Below, piece by piece: positions 37,701-43,300 of a DNA stretch of 64,000 nucleotides. A program made the position numbers and the translations under genes. This stretch comes from Talpa occidentalis (Eukaryota; Chordata; Mammalia; Eulipotyphla; Talpidae). Each line of letters starts with the position of its first letter. Position 1 is the stretch's first letter. The stretch spans positions 97,218,083 to 97,282,082 of the forward strand of contig NW_023604861.1 of the NCBI RefSeq assembly GCF_014898055.3, written 5' to 3'. The notes beneath the pieces were generated by a model. That model did not search any database. It had not been told where the DNA came from and saw nothing but the letters and a program-made list of their open reading frames with translations.

Positions 37701-38818
37701 CATTCTGAATGGGATTAATGGTAGGTTAAATATCGCAGAATAAAACATTAGTGAGCTTGAGGATGTGGCAATATAGTCAAAATGAAGGTGGGAATGAGGC
37801 AAAAAGGAATATGAAGCTTAATAAAATGCTGAGGTGATATACTTTCCCACTTTCCTTTGGAGCGGTGGTTTTTGTTTGGTGGCACATCAGAATCACCTGG
37901 GAGCTTTGGAAACTCCAGATGCCCAGACTGCACTCACAGGAATTAGAATTGGAATCTCTGGAATAGGGGTTGAAACCATTGCTTCTTTTTTTTTTTTTTG
38001 AGTGAATTTCTTTTCTTTTTTTTTAAGATTGATTTATTTATTTATACAAGCTTTGGGTACAGTCAGAAGCGCAGGAGAGTGAGAGAATTCACCAGAGCCA
38101 GAGCGGGGAGCAGAGCAGGCAGAAGGACCAAAGTACACTGCTGAGGGGAGCAGCGGGCGGCAGGAGAGGTCTGCGCGCCATGTGGGACCCTCTTCCGGTG
38201 ACTGGGGAGCAGCCGGGGATCGAACTGGCACCACAGAGGCTGCGGGCAGCTTCGCAACCCAGCGCTCAACCGCTGCGCCACCAGGGAGGCCCTGAAACCA
38301 TTGCTTCTTAATGAATGTAGGATAACATTAACTTCTTTGTTACTCATTTTGAGCCTGTATCCTTTTTTCAGGTTAAGTATTGAGTGCCTGGACTACACAA
38401 TATAACTTATAGGTTGACAGGCACATTCATGACTTATAGTTTTAAAATATTGAATTAAACAATATTAATGGTTTCACATGTAGTTATAAGTCACGTCCTG
38501 AAGAATGGATAAATTTAATTTTGTATATCAAAACATTTTATAGTGCATTTAGAAAATACATAATTTAAGTATTACCTTTGGTGAATTGTTTTCGAAGGGA
38601 AGAATTCCAGGTTTAAACCTAATTGTCTGACACTTCTTTGAAAGGGGATGGATGGCTGCATTTCTTTGAGATACAACCTTTTTTTCCATTCTCATTTTTT
38701 AGGGAGCACAAGCTTTGCTGAACTCCTCTTCAAATTTAAACAGCTCAAAATGCCAGTGCGAGCTTTGCTAAGATTGGCTCCTTTGCTTCTTGGAAATCCA
38801 CAGCCAATGGTGATGTGA
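291..38818 (+). CDS. ANAPC1: ANAPC1 C-terminal part, 29 coding exons (overview)
   Basis: This is APC1, the largest scaffold subunit of the anaphase-promoting complex/cyclosome, the nuclear and cytosolic ubiquitin ligase that marks cyclins and securin for destruction. The 29 exons listed separately sum to 3,442 nt. Every junction is AG/GT, the phases match throughout, and the frame ends in TGA at 38816-38818. The encoded 1,146 residues would be about residues 799-1944 of a full-length mammalian protein, assuming no length difference. Window residues 1-310 are the linker region, with an acidic loop (TETEEEDDG). Residues 310-800 carry proteasome/cyclosome repeats, seen as recurring small-hydrophobic G-rich helices such as [26 protein letters not shown] and [12 protein letters not shown]. 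The last about 345 residues are the C-terminal domain ending GNPQPMVM. Upstream exons lie left of the window. No lesion was seen. Identity rests on recognising the protein sequence; very sure. Confidence 0.97.
383..1645. other. ANAPC1 intron w1, left part, no repeat recognised
   Basis: Intronic sequence. I see no confident transposon, RNA gene or conserved motif. Short open frames here have no recognisable product. Confidence 0.5.
1661..1965 (+). mobile_element. tRNA-derived SINE, full length, with target duplication
   Basis: A complete young-subfamily copy. It has a tRNA-like head, a unique middle (AGCAGTGTACTTCGG), the 3' motif CCCAGTGCATGTATAAAC, then an A-rich tail. It is flanked by perfect 15-bp duplications AAATTCTACATCTTA at 1646-1660 and 1966-1980. 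Confidence 0.95.
2117..2256 (+). CDS. ANAPC1: ANAPC1 exon w2
   Basis: Exon of 140 nt encoding [19 protein letters not shown] through [11 protein letters not shown]. The acceptor AAACAG and donor TTG/GTAAGT fit the flanking phases. Its length is not a multiple of three, so skipping it would shift the frame. Confidence 0.94.
2405..2700 (-). mobile_element. Old LINE-1 fragment, antisense
   Basis: Reads like the reverse complement of an ancient L1 3' part (TTGGTTCCAGTTATGACTCC, then TGTGAATATGTTTTTATTTC and TACCCAGAGGTGGG). Recognised by resemblance, boundaries approximate. Confidence 0.6.
2841..3096. other. ANAPC1 intron w2, AT-rich, nothing recognised
   Basis: Intronic spacer before the SINE at 3111. 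No supported feature. Confidence 0.45.
3111..3407 (+). mobile_element. tRNA-derived SINE, full length, with target duplication
   Basis: Full-length young-subfamily copy flanked by AAAATGAATGTTTC on both sides (3097-3110 and about 3408-3421). Confidence 0.95.
3750..4245 (+). mobile_element. Old LINE-1 3' end
   Basis: Sense L1 ORF2 C-terminus and 3' UTR remnants: AATACTACTCAGCAGTAAAAA, a TGGATGCGTCTCAAAG target-like segment, and the late TACACCTAAAATGAATG motif. The coding frame is decayed. Confidence 0.75.
4435..4513 (+). CDS. ANAPC1: ANAPC1 exon w3
   Basis: Exon of 79 nt encoding [20 protein letters not shown] and onward to SRIT, between CATGCAG and GTAAGTC. It starts in phase 0 after the previous exon. 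Confidence 0.94.
4892..4928 (+). CDS. ANAPC1: ANAPC1 exon w4 (37-nt micro-exon)
   Basis: Short exon encoding [12 protein letters not shown], between a T-rich TTTTAG acceptor and a GTGACT donor. The split codons on both sides restore Ala and Arg, which confirms the boundaries. Confidence 0.9.
5024..5094 (+). CDS. ANAPC1: ANAPC1 exon w5
   Basis: Exon of 71 nt encoding [19 protein letters not shown] through MTNV, between TCTTACAG and GTAAGG. Confidence 0.93.
5237..5508 (+). mobile_element. tRNA-derived SINE
   Basis: Nearly full-length copy with a shortened middle and a poly(A) tail. A degraded duplication (GGGACTCTT-like) flanks it. Confidence 0.9.
5509..6500. other. ANAPC1 intron w5, AT-rich, nothing recognised
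   Basis: About 1 kb of intronic sequence without a repeat or gene I can name. Confidence 0.45.
6510..7050 (-). mobile_element. Old LINE-1 fragment, antisense
   Basis: Starts with the antisense L1 pattern GGTAACCACTACCCTGTACA and runs through a degraded 3' UTR. Boundaries approximate. Confidence 0.55.
7095..7625 (+). mobile_element. LINE-1 ORF2 3' end plus 3' UTR, decayed
   Basis: CCATTCCACTCCTGGGAATC, TTATTGCAGCACTGATTATA and GGCAACATGGATGGAGCTGC are hallmarks of the ORF2 C-terminal coding region. A G-rich 3' UTR and A-rich end follow. Stops break the frame. Confidence 0.85.
7790..8037 (-). mobile_element. tRNA-derived SINE, older subfamily
   Basis: Antisense copy with the older-subfamily marker CAAGAACTGGGGTACAGGCC. 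It ends GAGGCCC and is flanked by AAAAGATCTTTTT-like duplications. Confidence 0.9.
8209..8387 (+). CDS. ANAPC1: ANAPC1 exon w6
   Basis: Exon of 179 nt encoding [20 protein letters not shown] through [12 protein letters not shown]. The acceptor is ACCATTAG and the donor TCT/GTGAGT. It lies about 170 bases right of one SINE and about 960 bases left of another in the same orientation. Confidence 0.95.
8388..9350. other. ANAPC1 intron w6, left part, nothing recognised
   Basis: AT-rich intronic sequence with no supported feature. Confidence 0.45.
9351..9616 (-). mobile_element. tRNA-derived SINE, older subfamily
   Basis: Antisense copy from a T-rich tail through ACTGGGGTACAGGCCAGAG to AGGGAGGCCC. 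Confidence 0.9.
9929..10170 (-). mobile_element. tRNA-derived SINE, older and diverged, with target duplication
   Basis: Diverged antisense copy flanked by the 19-bp duplication ATTTGGGTCTATGTTTTAT at 9910-9928 and 10173-10191. Confidence 0.92.
10192..11054. other. ANAPC1 intron w6, right part, nothing recognised
   Basis: Intronic sequence between a SINE and exon w7. No transposon or RNA gene recognised. Confidence 0.45.
11055..11269 (+). CDS. ANAPC1: ANAPC1 exon w7 (acidic loop)
   Basis: Exon of 215 nt encoding [18 protein letters not shown], an acidic and probably flexible loop, then [20 protein letters not shown] and [14 protein letters not shown]. Acceptor TTACTCAG, donor ACAG/GTGAAG. 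Confidence 0.95.
11270..11960. other. ANAPC1 intron w7, left part, nothing recognised
   Basis: Intronic sequence. Short open frames present but none resembles a protein family. Confidence 0.4.
11990..12095 (+). mobile_element. MIR-like SINE fragment
   Basis: GGGCTTTGGAGCCATGCTTGG, then CACTATCTACTTGGTGATTTTGGATAAATTACTTGACC, resembles the MIR core. Old and diverged. Confidence 0.6.
12512..12700 (+). repeat. Intronic repeat copy 1, paired with 13550-13805
   Basis: Shares GAGCTAAAAGG/GAACTAAAAGG, GTAGTGTATTTT, CCCACAGAAGT, TATAACTGATA and GCTATTAGTCCT in the same order as the segment about 1 kb downstream. Exon w8 lies between the copies. Family unknown. Confidence 0.7.
13251..13369 (+). CDS. 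ANAPC1: ANAPC1 exon w8
   Basis: Exon of 119 nt encoding [20 protein letters not shown] and [16 protein letters not shown]. Acceptor AATTATAG, donor CTG/GTATGT. It is flanked by two related non-coding segments (12512-12700 and 13550-13805). Confidence 0.95.
13550..13805 (+). repeat. Intronic repeat copy 2, carrying a (CA)n tract
   Basis: Collinear with 12512-12700 but longer. It has an extra AACTTAGAAAGTTAAAATATT palindrome-like stretch and a (CA)n tract where copy 1 has only TATATATG. Confidence 0.7.
13724..13757. repeat. (CA)n microsatellite
   Basis: About 17 CA dinucleotides in a row, inside intronic repeat copy 2. Confidence 0.97.
13806..14259. other. ANAPC1 intron w8, right part, nothing recognised
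   Basis: AT-rich intronic sequence before exon w9. Confidence 0.4.
14260..14531 (+). CDS. ANAPC1: ANAPC1 exon w9 (start of PC repeats)
   Basis: The largest coding exon here (272 nt). It encodes [20 protein letters not shown], then [17 protein letters not shown] and the first clear proteasome/cyclosome-type repeat helices [18 protein letters not shown]. Acceptor GAATAG, donor AAG/GTGAGC. Confidence 0.96.
14955..15269 (-). mobile_element. tRNA-derived SINE with internal tandem expansion
   Basis: Antisense copy whose middle carries three GAGGGGAGCA motifs (15085-15145) instead of one and two GGCATAGCAG motifs. Flanked by CAGTGGNTTTT-type repeats. Confidence 0.9.
15275..15790 (-). mobile_element. 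Old LINE-1 fragment, antisense
   Basis: Typical antisense L1: CCCCTGGCAACCACTGATCT, ATAAATGGAGTCATACAATA, TTTGGCTGTTATGAATAATG. Confidence 0.75.
15800..16470 (-). mobile_element. LINE-1 ORF2 reverse-transcriptase fragment, antisense, interrupted
   Basis: The minus strand encodes [20 protein letters not shown], an ORF2 reverse-transcriptase block with the IDVERAFDK signature, followed by [14 protein letters not shown] second poly(A)-tailed LINE-1 3' piece (about 15880-16075) interrupts it. Decayed. Confidence 0.85.
16476..16710 (+). CDS. ANAPC1: ANAPC1 exon w10 (PC repeats)
   Basis: Exon of 235 nt encoding two PC-type repeats, [19 protein letters not shown] and [19 protein letters not shown]. 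Its acceptor (ATCTTAG) lies directly against an antisense LINE-1 fragment filling the end of the preceding intron. Confidence 0.96.
17059..17150 (+). CDS. ANAPC1: ANAPC1 exon w11 (PC repeat)
   Basis: Exon of 92 nt encoding [20 protein letters not shown] and the repeat helix [10 protein letters not shown]. Acceptor TATTACAG, donor GGG/GTAAGC. Confidence 0.95.
17378..17512 (+). CDS. ANAPC1: ANAPC1 exon w12
   Basis: Exon of 135 nt, phase 0 at both ends. It encodes [20 protein letters not shown] through [11 protein letters not shown]. Acceptor GTTTTCAG, donor AAA/GTAAGT. Confidence 0.95.
17673..17755 (+). CDS. ANAPC1: ANAPC1 exon w13 (PC repeat)
   Basis: Exon of 83 nt encoding [20 protein letters not shown] through IYLKTNN. 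Acceptor TTTTGATAG, donor ACAG/GTATTG. Confidence 0.94.
17756..18659. other. ANAPC1 intron w13, nothing recognised
   Basis: Intronic sequence. A weak L2-like stretch near 18370-18480 (GTGCTTTGTGCATGTCAGTA) is not strong enough to call. Confidence 0.4.
18660..18738 (+). CDS. ANAPC1: ANAPC1 exon w14
   Basis: Exon of 79 nt encoding [20 protein letters not shown] through EFLLLR. Acceptor CCAACAG, donor AGG/GTATGA. Confidence 0.94.
18739..19380. other. ANAPC1 intron w14, nothing recognised
   Basis: AT-rich intronic sequence with no supported element. Confidence 0.4.
19381..19455 (+). CDS. ANAPC1: ANAPC1 exon w15
   Basis: Exon of 75 nt, phase 0, encoding [20 protein letters not shown] through SNVPQ. 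Acceptor TTTTTAAG, donor CAG/GTAAGT. Confidence 0.94.
19524..19789 (-). mobile_element. tRNA-derived SINE with target duplication
   Basis: Older-subfamily antisense copy flanked by TTTTCCAAAATT at 19512-19523 and 19790-19801. Confidence 0.93.
19802..20520. other. ANAPC1 intron w15, left part, nothing recognised
   Basis: AT-rich. A short phrase, TTCTACATTTAATATTTTAC, occurs twice near 20330-20395, a small local duplication. Confidence 0.45.
20530..21160 (-). mobile_element. Old LINE-1 fragment, antisense, split by a SINE
   Basis: Antisense L1 text before and after the SINE at 20700-20939 (CAAGGCAACCAATTACCTG, then ACTCACATGATTTTGAGATA). Confidence 0.55.
20700..20939 (-). mobile_element. tRNA-derived SINE with target duplication, inside LINE-1
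   Basis: Diverged antisense copy flanked by ACTTCCCATTTTC at 20687-20699 and 20940-20952. It interrupts an antisense LINE-1 fragment. Confidence 0.92.
21161..22002. other. ANAPC1 intron w15, right part, nothing recognised
   Basis: Contains a small local duplication (CTCTGGTAGGTAGG at about 21520 and 21562). No gene or named repeat. Confidence 0.4.
22003..22079 (+). CDS. ANAPC1: ANAPC1 exon w16
   Basis: Exon of 77 nt encoding [20 protein letters not shown] through NLETL. Acceptor CTTGACAG. The donor TC/GTAAGT splits a serine codon completed by the next exon. Confidence 0.93.
22528..22618 (+). CDS. ANAPC1: ANAPC1 exon w17 (PC repeat)
   Basis: Exon of 91 nt encoding the repeat [19 protein letters not shown] and ENLSAFNCL. 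Acceptor ATTTTCAG, donor TTG/GTAAGA. Confidence 0.95.
22709..22762 (+). CDS. ANAPC1: ANAPC1 exon w18 (54 nt)
   Basis: Short phase-0 exon encoding [18 protein letters not shown], after a long T-run acceptor and before GTAAGT. Intron w17 is only 90 bases. The exon could be skipped without a frameshift. Confidence 0.93.
22763..23661. other. ANAPC1 intron w18, nothing recognised
   Basis: Intronic sequence with no supported feature. Confidence 0.4.
23662..23855 (+). CDS. ANAPC1: ANAPC1 exon w19 (PC repeats)
   Basis: Exon of 194 nt encoding [37 protein letters not shown] and [19 protein letters not shown], the last strong PC-type repeats. Acceptor TTTCCAG, donor AAG/GTAAGT. Confidence 0.96.
23990..24237 (-). 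mobile_element. tRNA-derived SINE with internal deletion
   Basis: Antisense copy. The tRNA-like portion lacks the B-box region between GTTGCTGCATG and GCAGACAGCTTC. Confidence 0.87.
24480..25430 (-). mobile_element. Old LINE-1 fragment, antisense
   Basis: Antisense L1 3' UTR and ORF2: AAATTTAAATGGAATCATAT, GAGATTTATCCACACTGTAT, ACAATATTGAGTCTTCCATT and CCCTTCATATATTTAG. Confidence 0.75.
25735..26072 (-). mobile_element. tRNA-derived SINE, young, with target duplication
   Basis: Full-length antisense copy with a long T-rich tail, flanked by the perfect 16-bp duplication CCAAACCATTATTTTA at 25719-25734 and 26073-26088. Confidence 0.95.
26507..26593 (+). CDS. ANAPC1: ANAPC1 exon w20
   Basis: Exon of 87 nt encoding [20 protein letters not shown] and FPAHSTDN, closing the repeat ring. 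Acceptor TCTTGCAG, donor CCG/GTGAGT. SINEs in opposite orientation lie on either side. Confidence 0.94.
26753..26870 (+). mobile_element. tRNA-head-only SINE (118 bp) with target duplication
   Basis: Only the tRNA-like head is present, from GGCCTCCCCTGGTGG to GAGGGTCCCAC, joined directly to poly(A). The perfect 13-bp duplication AGTATTAGACCAA (26740-26752 and 26871-26883) shows it inserted in this short form and was not deleted later. Confidence 0.93.
26884..27676. other. ANAPC1 intron w20, nothing recognised
   Basis: Intronic sequence with a short (TG)n near 27182-27192. No element recognised. Confidence 0.4.
27677..27794 (+). CDS. ANAPC1: ANAPC1 exon w21
   Basis: Exon of 118 nt encoding [20 protein letters not shown] and [19 protein letters not shown]. 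Acceptor TACACAG, donor AAG/GTACCT. Confidence 0.95.
28150..28340. mobile_element. L2/MIR-like ancient fragment
   Basis: TTCATTCAGAAAATTATCAA, then TACCTTCTATGTATCAAAGACTCTGGGG, resembles the common ancient interspersed-repeat pattern of repeated TTCATTC and GGCACTGGGG. Class not certain. Confidence 0.4.
28506..28810 (+). mobile_element. tRNA-derived SINE, young, with target duplication
   Basis: Full-length copy flanked by the perfect 17-bp duplication AGAAGTGTACATCTTCA at 28489-28505 and 28811-28827. Confidence 0.96.
29052..29129 (+). CDS. ANAPC1: ANAPC1 exon w22
   Basis: Phase-0 exon of 78 nt encoding [20 protein letters not shown] through LHLLKQ. Acceptor TGTAAAG, donor CAG/GTGAGT. Confidence 0.94.
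29489..29556 (+). CDS. ANAPC1: ANAPC1 exon w23
   Basis: Exon of 68 nt encoding [20 protein letters not shown] through HL. Acceptor CTTGGCAG. The donor AA/GTAAGT splits a lysine codon. Confidence 0.93.
29986..30124 (+). CDS. ANAPC1: ANAPC1 exon w24
   Basis: Exon of 139 nt encoding [20 protein letters not shown] through [11 protein letters not shown]. Acceptor CTTTCAG, donor AAG/GTAGCA. Confidence 0.94.
30125..31290. other. ANAPC1 intron w24, left part, nothing recognised
   Basis: AT-rich intronic sequence without a supported element. Confidence 0.4.
31310..31590 (-). mobile_element. Old LINE-1 fragment, antisense
   Basis: Antisense L1-type text: TATTGTGGTAAAATACACAT, ATGCAGCCATCATCATCATC, CCAACCCCTGGCAACCACTA. 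Confidence 0.7.
31917..32003 (+). CDS. ANAPC1: ANAPC1 exon w25
   Basis: Phase-0 exon of 87 nt encoding [20 protein letters not shown] through PTVNMGQ. Acceptor TTTTTTAG, donor CAG/GTATCT. Confidence 0.94.
32655..32850 (+). mobile_element. MIR SINE fragment
   Basis: Follows the MIR order: ACTATATGTTGGACACTCTG, TAATTTTCTCGTTTAATTC, GATAAGGAAACTGCCACTTA and a pre-3' GCTGGGCTTGCACTC. Confidence 0.75.
33290..33385 (+). CDS. ANAPC1: ANAPC1 exon w26
   Basis: Phase-0 exon of 96 nt encoding [20 protein letters not shown] through PAYIAMDQ. Acceptor TTCCACAG, donor CAG/GTATAG. Confidence 0.94.
33386..34320. other. ANAPC1 intron w26, left part, nothing recognised
   Basis: Intronic sequence with no supported gene or named repeat. 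Confidence 0.4.
34330..35185 (-). pseudogene. Probable processed retrocopy of an unidentified transcript
   Basis: Read on the minus strand, the block ends in a poly(A) run (plus-strand T-run at 34330-34347) preceded by a 3' UTR-like AT-rich stretch. Further upstream are broken coding-like pieces such as [19 protein letters not shown] and [20 protein letters not shown] in different frames with stops. That pattern fits an old retroposed mRNA. I do not recognise the parent gene and did not find a target duplication, so an unknown LINE or LTR piece is possible. Confidence 0.4.
35290..35488 (+). CDS. ANAPC1: ANAPC1 exon w27
   Basis: Exon of 199 nt encoding [40 protein letters not shown] and [20 protein letters not shown]. 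Acceptor TTTTCAAG, donor CAAG/GTAAGA. Confidence 0.95.
35489..36054. other. ANAPC1 intron w27 with (TAA/TAAA) low-complexity tract
   Basis: Contains old antisense LINE-1-like text (GTGGCTATGTAATAATCCAT near 35798) and an AT-only tract at about 35928-35994 ending near the next exon. Confidence 0.6.
36055..36189 (+). CDS. ANAPC1: ANAPC1 exon w28
   Basis: Exon of 135 nt encoding [20 protein letters not shown] and [19 protein letters not shown]. Acceptor TCTCCCAG, donor GAAG/GTAATT. Confidence 0.94.
36368..36610 (+). mobile_element. tRNA-derived SINE, 5' truncated
   Basis: Sense copy lacking the GGGCCTCC head; it starts near the A/B-box spacer and runs to a poly(A) tail. It lies in the last ANAPC1 intron, about 180 bases after exon w28. 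Confidence 0.88.
36660..37760 (+). mobile_element. Possible ancient LINE-1 5' region
   Basis: The A-rich sense text (GATCCAGATATTGGAGTTAC, CCAAGAAAATACAGATAAT, GCTGAAAATAATGAGATGA) resembles old mammalian L1 5' UTR/ORF1 sequence. Recognised by style only. Confidence 0.45.
37988..38292 (-). mobile_element. tRNA-derived SINE, young, with target duplication
   Basis: Antisense copy flanked by TGAAACCATTGCTTCTT at 37971-37987 and 38293-38309. Confidence 0.95.
38310..38702. other. ANAPC1 last intron, end part
   Basis: Unremarkable intronic sequence up to the acceptor of the terminal exon. Confidence 0.4.
38703..38818 (+). CDS. ANAPC1: ANAPC1 terminal coding exon w29
   Basis: Last coding exon, encoding [20 protein letters not shown] and [17 protein letters not shown], then TGA at 38816-38818. 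The acceptor is a T-run followed by AG. The 3' untranslated region continues to about 39,070. Confidence 0.96.
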
Positions 38819-39070
38819 CCCCATCTGGTGGTAACCTATGCTGCAATCTGATGGCTGCACCATACCCTGACTAGCAGCAAAGCTAGAGAAGCATTTATAA
38901 GTTTTATAATAGAAAGGGGGAAATGAGCTGCACAGACCTCATTGTATTTTGAAGTCTAAGTGTTTTCAATATTCCAGAGACTCTTGTTGTCAACATTAGC
39001 ATTATATGATCTATAAAAGGGAGTTAAAATTTACTTTTGTAAATAAAGTTTTTTGGTTTGTTTTCAAAAC
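38819..39070 (+). promoter_or_regulatory. ANAPC1: ANAPC1 3' untranslated region with poly(A) signal
   Basis: Roughly 250 bases follow the stop codon. A canonical AATAAA at 39042-39047 is followed by a GT- and T-rich stretch, so cleavage is expected near 39,060-39,075. The exact site is inferred. Confidence 0.75.
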
Positions 39071-40221
39071 CATTGTTTGCTTTAGTTGGGACTTCAGAGA
39101 ATAGAATAGTTGGAACTGGGTGGACATTGGTTTTTAAGGGCTTTCAGCTACAGCAGTTCAGGTGAAGTGACTTTATGCAAGGCTTTTAAAGAAGCTCTGT
39201 CATAAAGTCTTACTTTCTGCAGCAACAAAAGGGCTTGTAAAAGCATTTCCTAAGATGTTTTGCTTGTACTTCTGTGGCAGTGCCAGACATCCTCAGAGTG
39301 TGATTACATTAAACAGATTTGTACTGTAATGAAGAATTGCCTAGCAGGATGCCTGCTGTAAGTGGAGGAAATAAGAAACTTCTACTAAAGCAAGGTCTTT
39401 TGAAATTGTATTTTAAAATGAAAGACATTTCATTTCCATCGAAGAAGGCGCCCTGCTGTCCAGCCTCTGACATGTATCCAGTGCCTCCTAAACAGCCAGT
39501 AGGACCATAAGCTGGTAGAAGTTGCAAGATTTAACCAATGATTGCACATTTGACAACTTGAATTGTGGTGTTTAGCTTTAAAAATAAAAATTAAAGCAAA
39601 TGGAAATGTTTCCATTGAGATTTTGGCAAAAGCCCATGTGGTATTTGTTCTGAGAAGAGCTAGTATTTATAAGACATCTACAAGCAGAATGTTCCTCTAA
39701 ACTCAGTACTCCATCTGCATGATGGCCCCAGTGCCCTTCCCTGCGTGTGAAGATAGGCTAGTTGTGGCTGACCAGGAGGACAAAATGTGCTTCCTTTCAC
39801 AGTAGTTTTTCTTCTAATCAAGGGTAAAGGAAAATAAAAAACAAATGAGATTCTGGAAATTCCATTTGAATCAAGATGAAAGAACTCAGTATCTGGGCAA
39901 CTGTTGCTATTTTCCTTCTCAATTGTTTATGATTTGAATGCTTTTCTCTGATTTAAGAATGACTTAAGTGAGTTATTTATACACAGATGCACTCTCATAC
40001 ATGACGGGGGCGGGGGGACAGTCATCAGAATGTTGTCAACAAAAACAAAAATCAGGCTTTATGAGAAAGAGGTAAGATGGCAGGTGGTGTGGAAACAGCA
40101 CTGTCTTTATACGGAGCAAAGGGCATCTTCTGGGCATTCTTCTCTTAAGCAGACATGCTAGGTGTATCAAATTAATTCCAGCTACCTAGGGTTCTCAAAA
40201 ACTTGAGATTGTGATTCTCAC
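39071..40221. other. Intergenic, downstream of ANAPC1, nothing recognised
   Basis: No conserved coding signal. Short overlapping open frames near 39310-39530 on both strands have no family resemblance. Confidence 0.4.
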
Positions 40222-40236
40222 CATCCTGAACATTTC

Positions 40237-40238
40237 TT

Positions 40239-40270
<32 letters not shown>

Positions 40271-40287
40271 ATTTATTTTTTTTTTTT
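40237..40287 (-). mobile_element. Body-less poly(T)/(TTTA) retro-insertion with target duplication
   Basis: A 51-bp insertion made only of T-runs and TTTA units is flanked by the perfect 15-bp duplication CATCCTGAACATTTC (40222-40236 and 40288-40302). This is the signature of LINE-type target-primed insertion of little more than an A-rich tail. Confidence 0.9.
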
Positions 40288-40302
40288 CATCCTGAACATT
40301 TC

Positions 40303-43300
40303 AACCTCAGATTCATGGCAGAGGAATGGCTAAAGAAACACATCTGGCTCTTAAGAGCCTTGCCCAGCAGTGGCACAGGTCACTTGCAGTTATGGCCTGT
40401 TGGCAGGAAGTTGTCAAAGTGCTCCACCACACAAAAGTATGTCTATGAGGGGAGGAGAACCAGACACTGGTGGGTAATAGTACCTGTCACAGTGTGGTTT
40501 CTAATTTACTGCTAATTCCTACATCTGTCATTTTTACTTATACAAATAGAAATGCATATCCATTGCTTCCATTAATGGACATATCTAAAGAAACAGTATA
40601 GTCACATATACACACATAGACTCAGGTTATTTCCCTGCTGGATGTTGACATTTGTGCTCCTTCCATGAGTGTCTTAGAAAGGAGTGAACACATGAACTTG
40701 TCTGCATCTCTGAAGCATAGAGCCAAGCCTTAGCAGGAGGAGACCATTTGGCGAAGCCCTACAGAACTTCCCCTTTGTTGCTTAATCTTGCTTGATTAAT
40801 GCAACTTTTCACCCTTTCTTAGAAATCAACCAACTTTACAGTTTATGGTGAAGGTCCTGTTGCAACTCAGAGGATCTGACATCCTAGAGGAAGGAAGAAA
40901 GACGAGGGGCTCATTGCTCAGCTTGAGGGCCAGTGTGCAACCTCGTTTGGTTGGGAGGCCACGTGCCTGCTCTACAGACAGGCCAGTGTGTGGGCGTCAG
41001 GATACAGAGTTAAAGCCAGAGTATGTGGGAGCTGAGGCACGAATTGCCAGAGGAATGGATATATGTTGATTCTGAGGAATGCCTGTGCCAGAACTCAAAC
41101 TGAGGGACAGGAGAAGGCCAAAGCTAGGAGAGGATGAGCTGGATGAACTAAAGCCCATGGGCCAACTTGATACCCAAACTGGGAAGACTTTGTTGCCGTT
41201 CTTAAAGGTTTGGGGGTCTCTTCTGTGATACCCCCATTCTAATAAATTTTGTGCAAAAAGCCTTAATGCATGAAGATTCTATTCAATTAAACTGTGAGAG
41301 AAAGGGCAGGTTTTGGTCACCTCTGTACCCCTAGTGTCTTAATTTTCAACCAACAGGAGAAGGAAACTGAGGTGAGATGGGAGAAGTGGCTACTCTAGAA
41401 GGTGTTCCCTGGGCCCCAGGCCTCTGTCAGAACTTACCCTCCCTGAAGTTTCCCATGCTGTTTTTACAGAGATTTCCAATGACCATCTTCCTGCTTCTGA
41501 GGGCCAACCAGGTTCCCCCCTATTCTGAAATACGTTGCTTGCTTCTCATTATAGTCACAGCTGCAGAAAATCTTTTTTGATAAAAGGCCCTCAAATTATA
41601 TCCTTAATTCTTGCGTGTGGATTAGGATGGACTTGCCTGCTCCCCTCCTCTTGCTTTGCTCTATTGTATGACCTTGAATGAAAGTGAGGCTGGGATGAGG
41701 AGGGGACTGCCCAGAGGTCCTGACCTTCAGGCTGGGAGAACCCCTACATCAGGCAGCTGTGTGAAACTCACCGAGGACCTGTGGGCGCCACCTGGTCCTG
41801 CCCCCATTCTAAGCTGACACTCCTGGCTGGCTCAGGCTGTACCACTTCCCAACATAACAAGTCTGGGCCCCAAACCATACTGTTTTTGCCCTGTGCCTGG
41901 TCCATGACTGCTTTTCTTCCTAACCCAATAGATACTCAGGAGGGGGTAGATGAAATGTTAAGTTAGAAGGACATTGCACCAGGCAGAATTTATGAACACC
42001 TTAAACAAGCAGACAATTTCATTTCTTCATGAATCTTTGGAAAACCCAAAGCCTTTGTGTAATTTCTTGTGATGAAATGAATTGTATTAGCTATGTATTG
42101 TTGTCTTGGTCACATGATAACAATCTTAGAATTATTTTTTCTAGAAATATTTCTTCCTATTTCATGGTTCATTATAAAATGAAATAAGAAATTTAGAAAA
42201 ATAATTTTATAGTGCTTAGTAAAATCAATGAAAATCTATAAATCATTTCCACTACTTTTACTCCAGTACTTACGTGTGAGACATGTGGCCATGTCTTTGT
42301 TGCCAGTGGAGCTGTCTAGACTTCTAGTCAGGTTCTCTGGGGTGGGAAGCCTTGAGCACGTACTTTCAGAACCCGGATGTGCTGGGACATGAACCACATG
42401 GTCACGACTTTGGGGCACTCATCACAGAAACAGCAGTTCGAAACTAGTTAGAGCCACTTGTGCTTCTGTCATTTGTCTTGTGTTCATTTTAGTGCATATC
42501 TTTCACTTGCCAAGAATATTTTAAGTTTGCTATACCATTTCAGAGATGAAAAAGATAATTTCATCCACTGGAAATGTGGGTAAATGCTCAGGAATTGAAG
42601 GAAGAATCATTAACATCCCTATTTGCATTCTCTGCCCCTAGAGATCTGGAGGAGAGGAATGCCTACCCTCACTCGAAATTTCTGCAAATTTTCAGAAGAA
42701 AGTGTGGGTGCATCTTGTGTCCCCTTGCTCCAAACTCCCTCTCTGCTGCACAAGTTCATTTGTGGGTCATCTCACTGTCCCCTGTGCATGGGCTGGATGT
42801 CTATTCAGCATCTCCACCCCCTGCTCTTCTCTCTTAACCATATATCCCAGTTGGGGCCAAGTCAGAGTGTGCCAATAGTGGGCGAGACCCATTTGACTGG
42901 GGTGAAGAGGCAGCAAAGCCCTTCCTCTCCTGGGCAGTTATAGGCAGACAGGAGGGCAGATGGCACACACCTCATTGCAGGAAGCTAGTGCCAGCAGGGA
43001 CAGGTGCCCTCCCCCTTGAGTTTCTGGAAGTTTTCAGGGGCTTCGCCATCTTCTGCTCCAAGTGATCCCCCCACCATCTGCTAATGTACATCAGTACCCT
43101 TTCTGATTGGGATCTTGAGCAACTCAGATGTGCATTCAGTCTCATACTTAAGTCCCACAAAACCACTCATCACTAGGTCTACCCTAGGCTTTGTTATGGA
43201 ATTTCTAGCCTCTTTGTTATCTCTACTGAGCTCCCAGTGCTGTTCACTTTCCTTTTCAAAGGGTCATCAAATCATCAGTTGTTCTCTGAGGCTGCAAATC

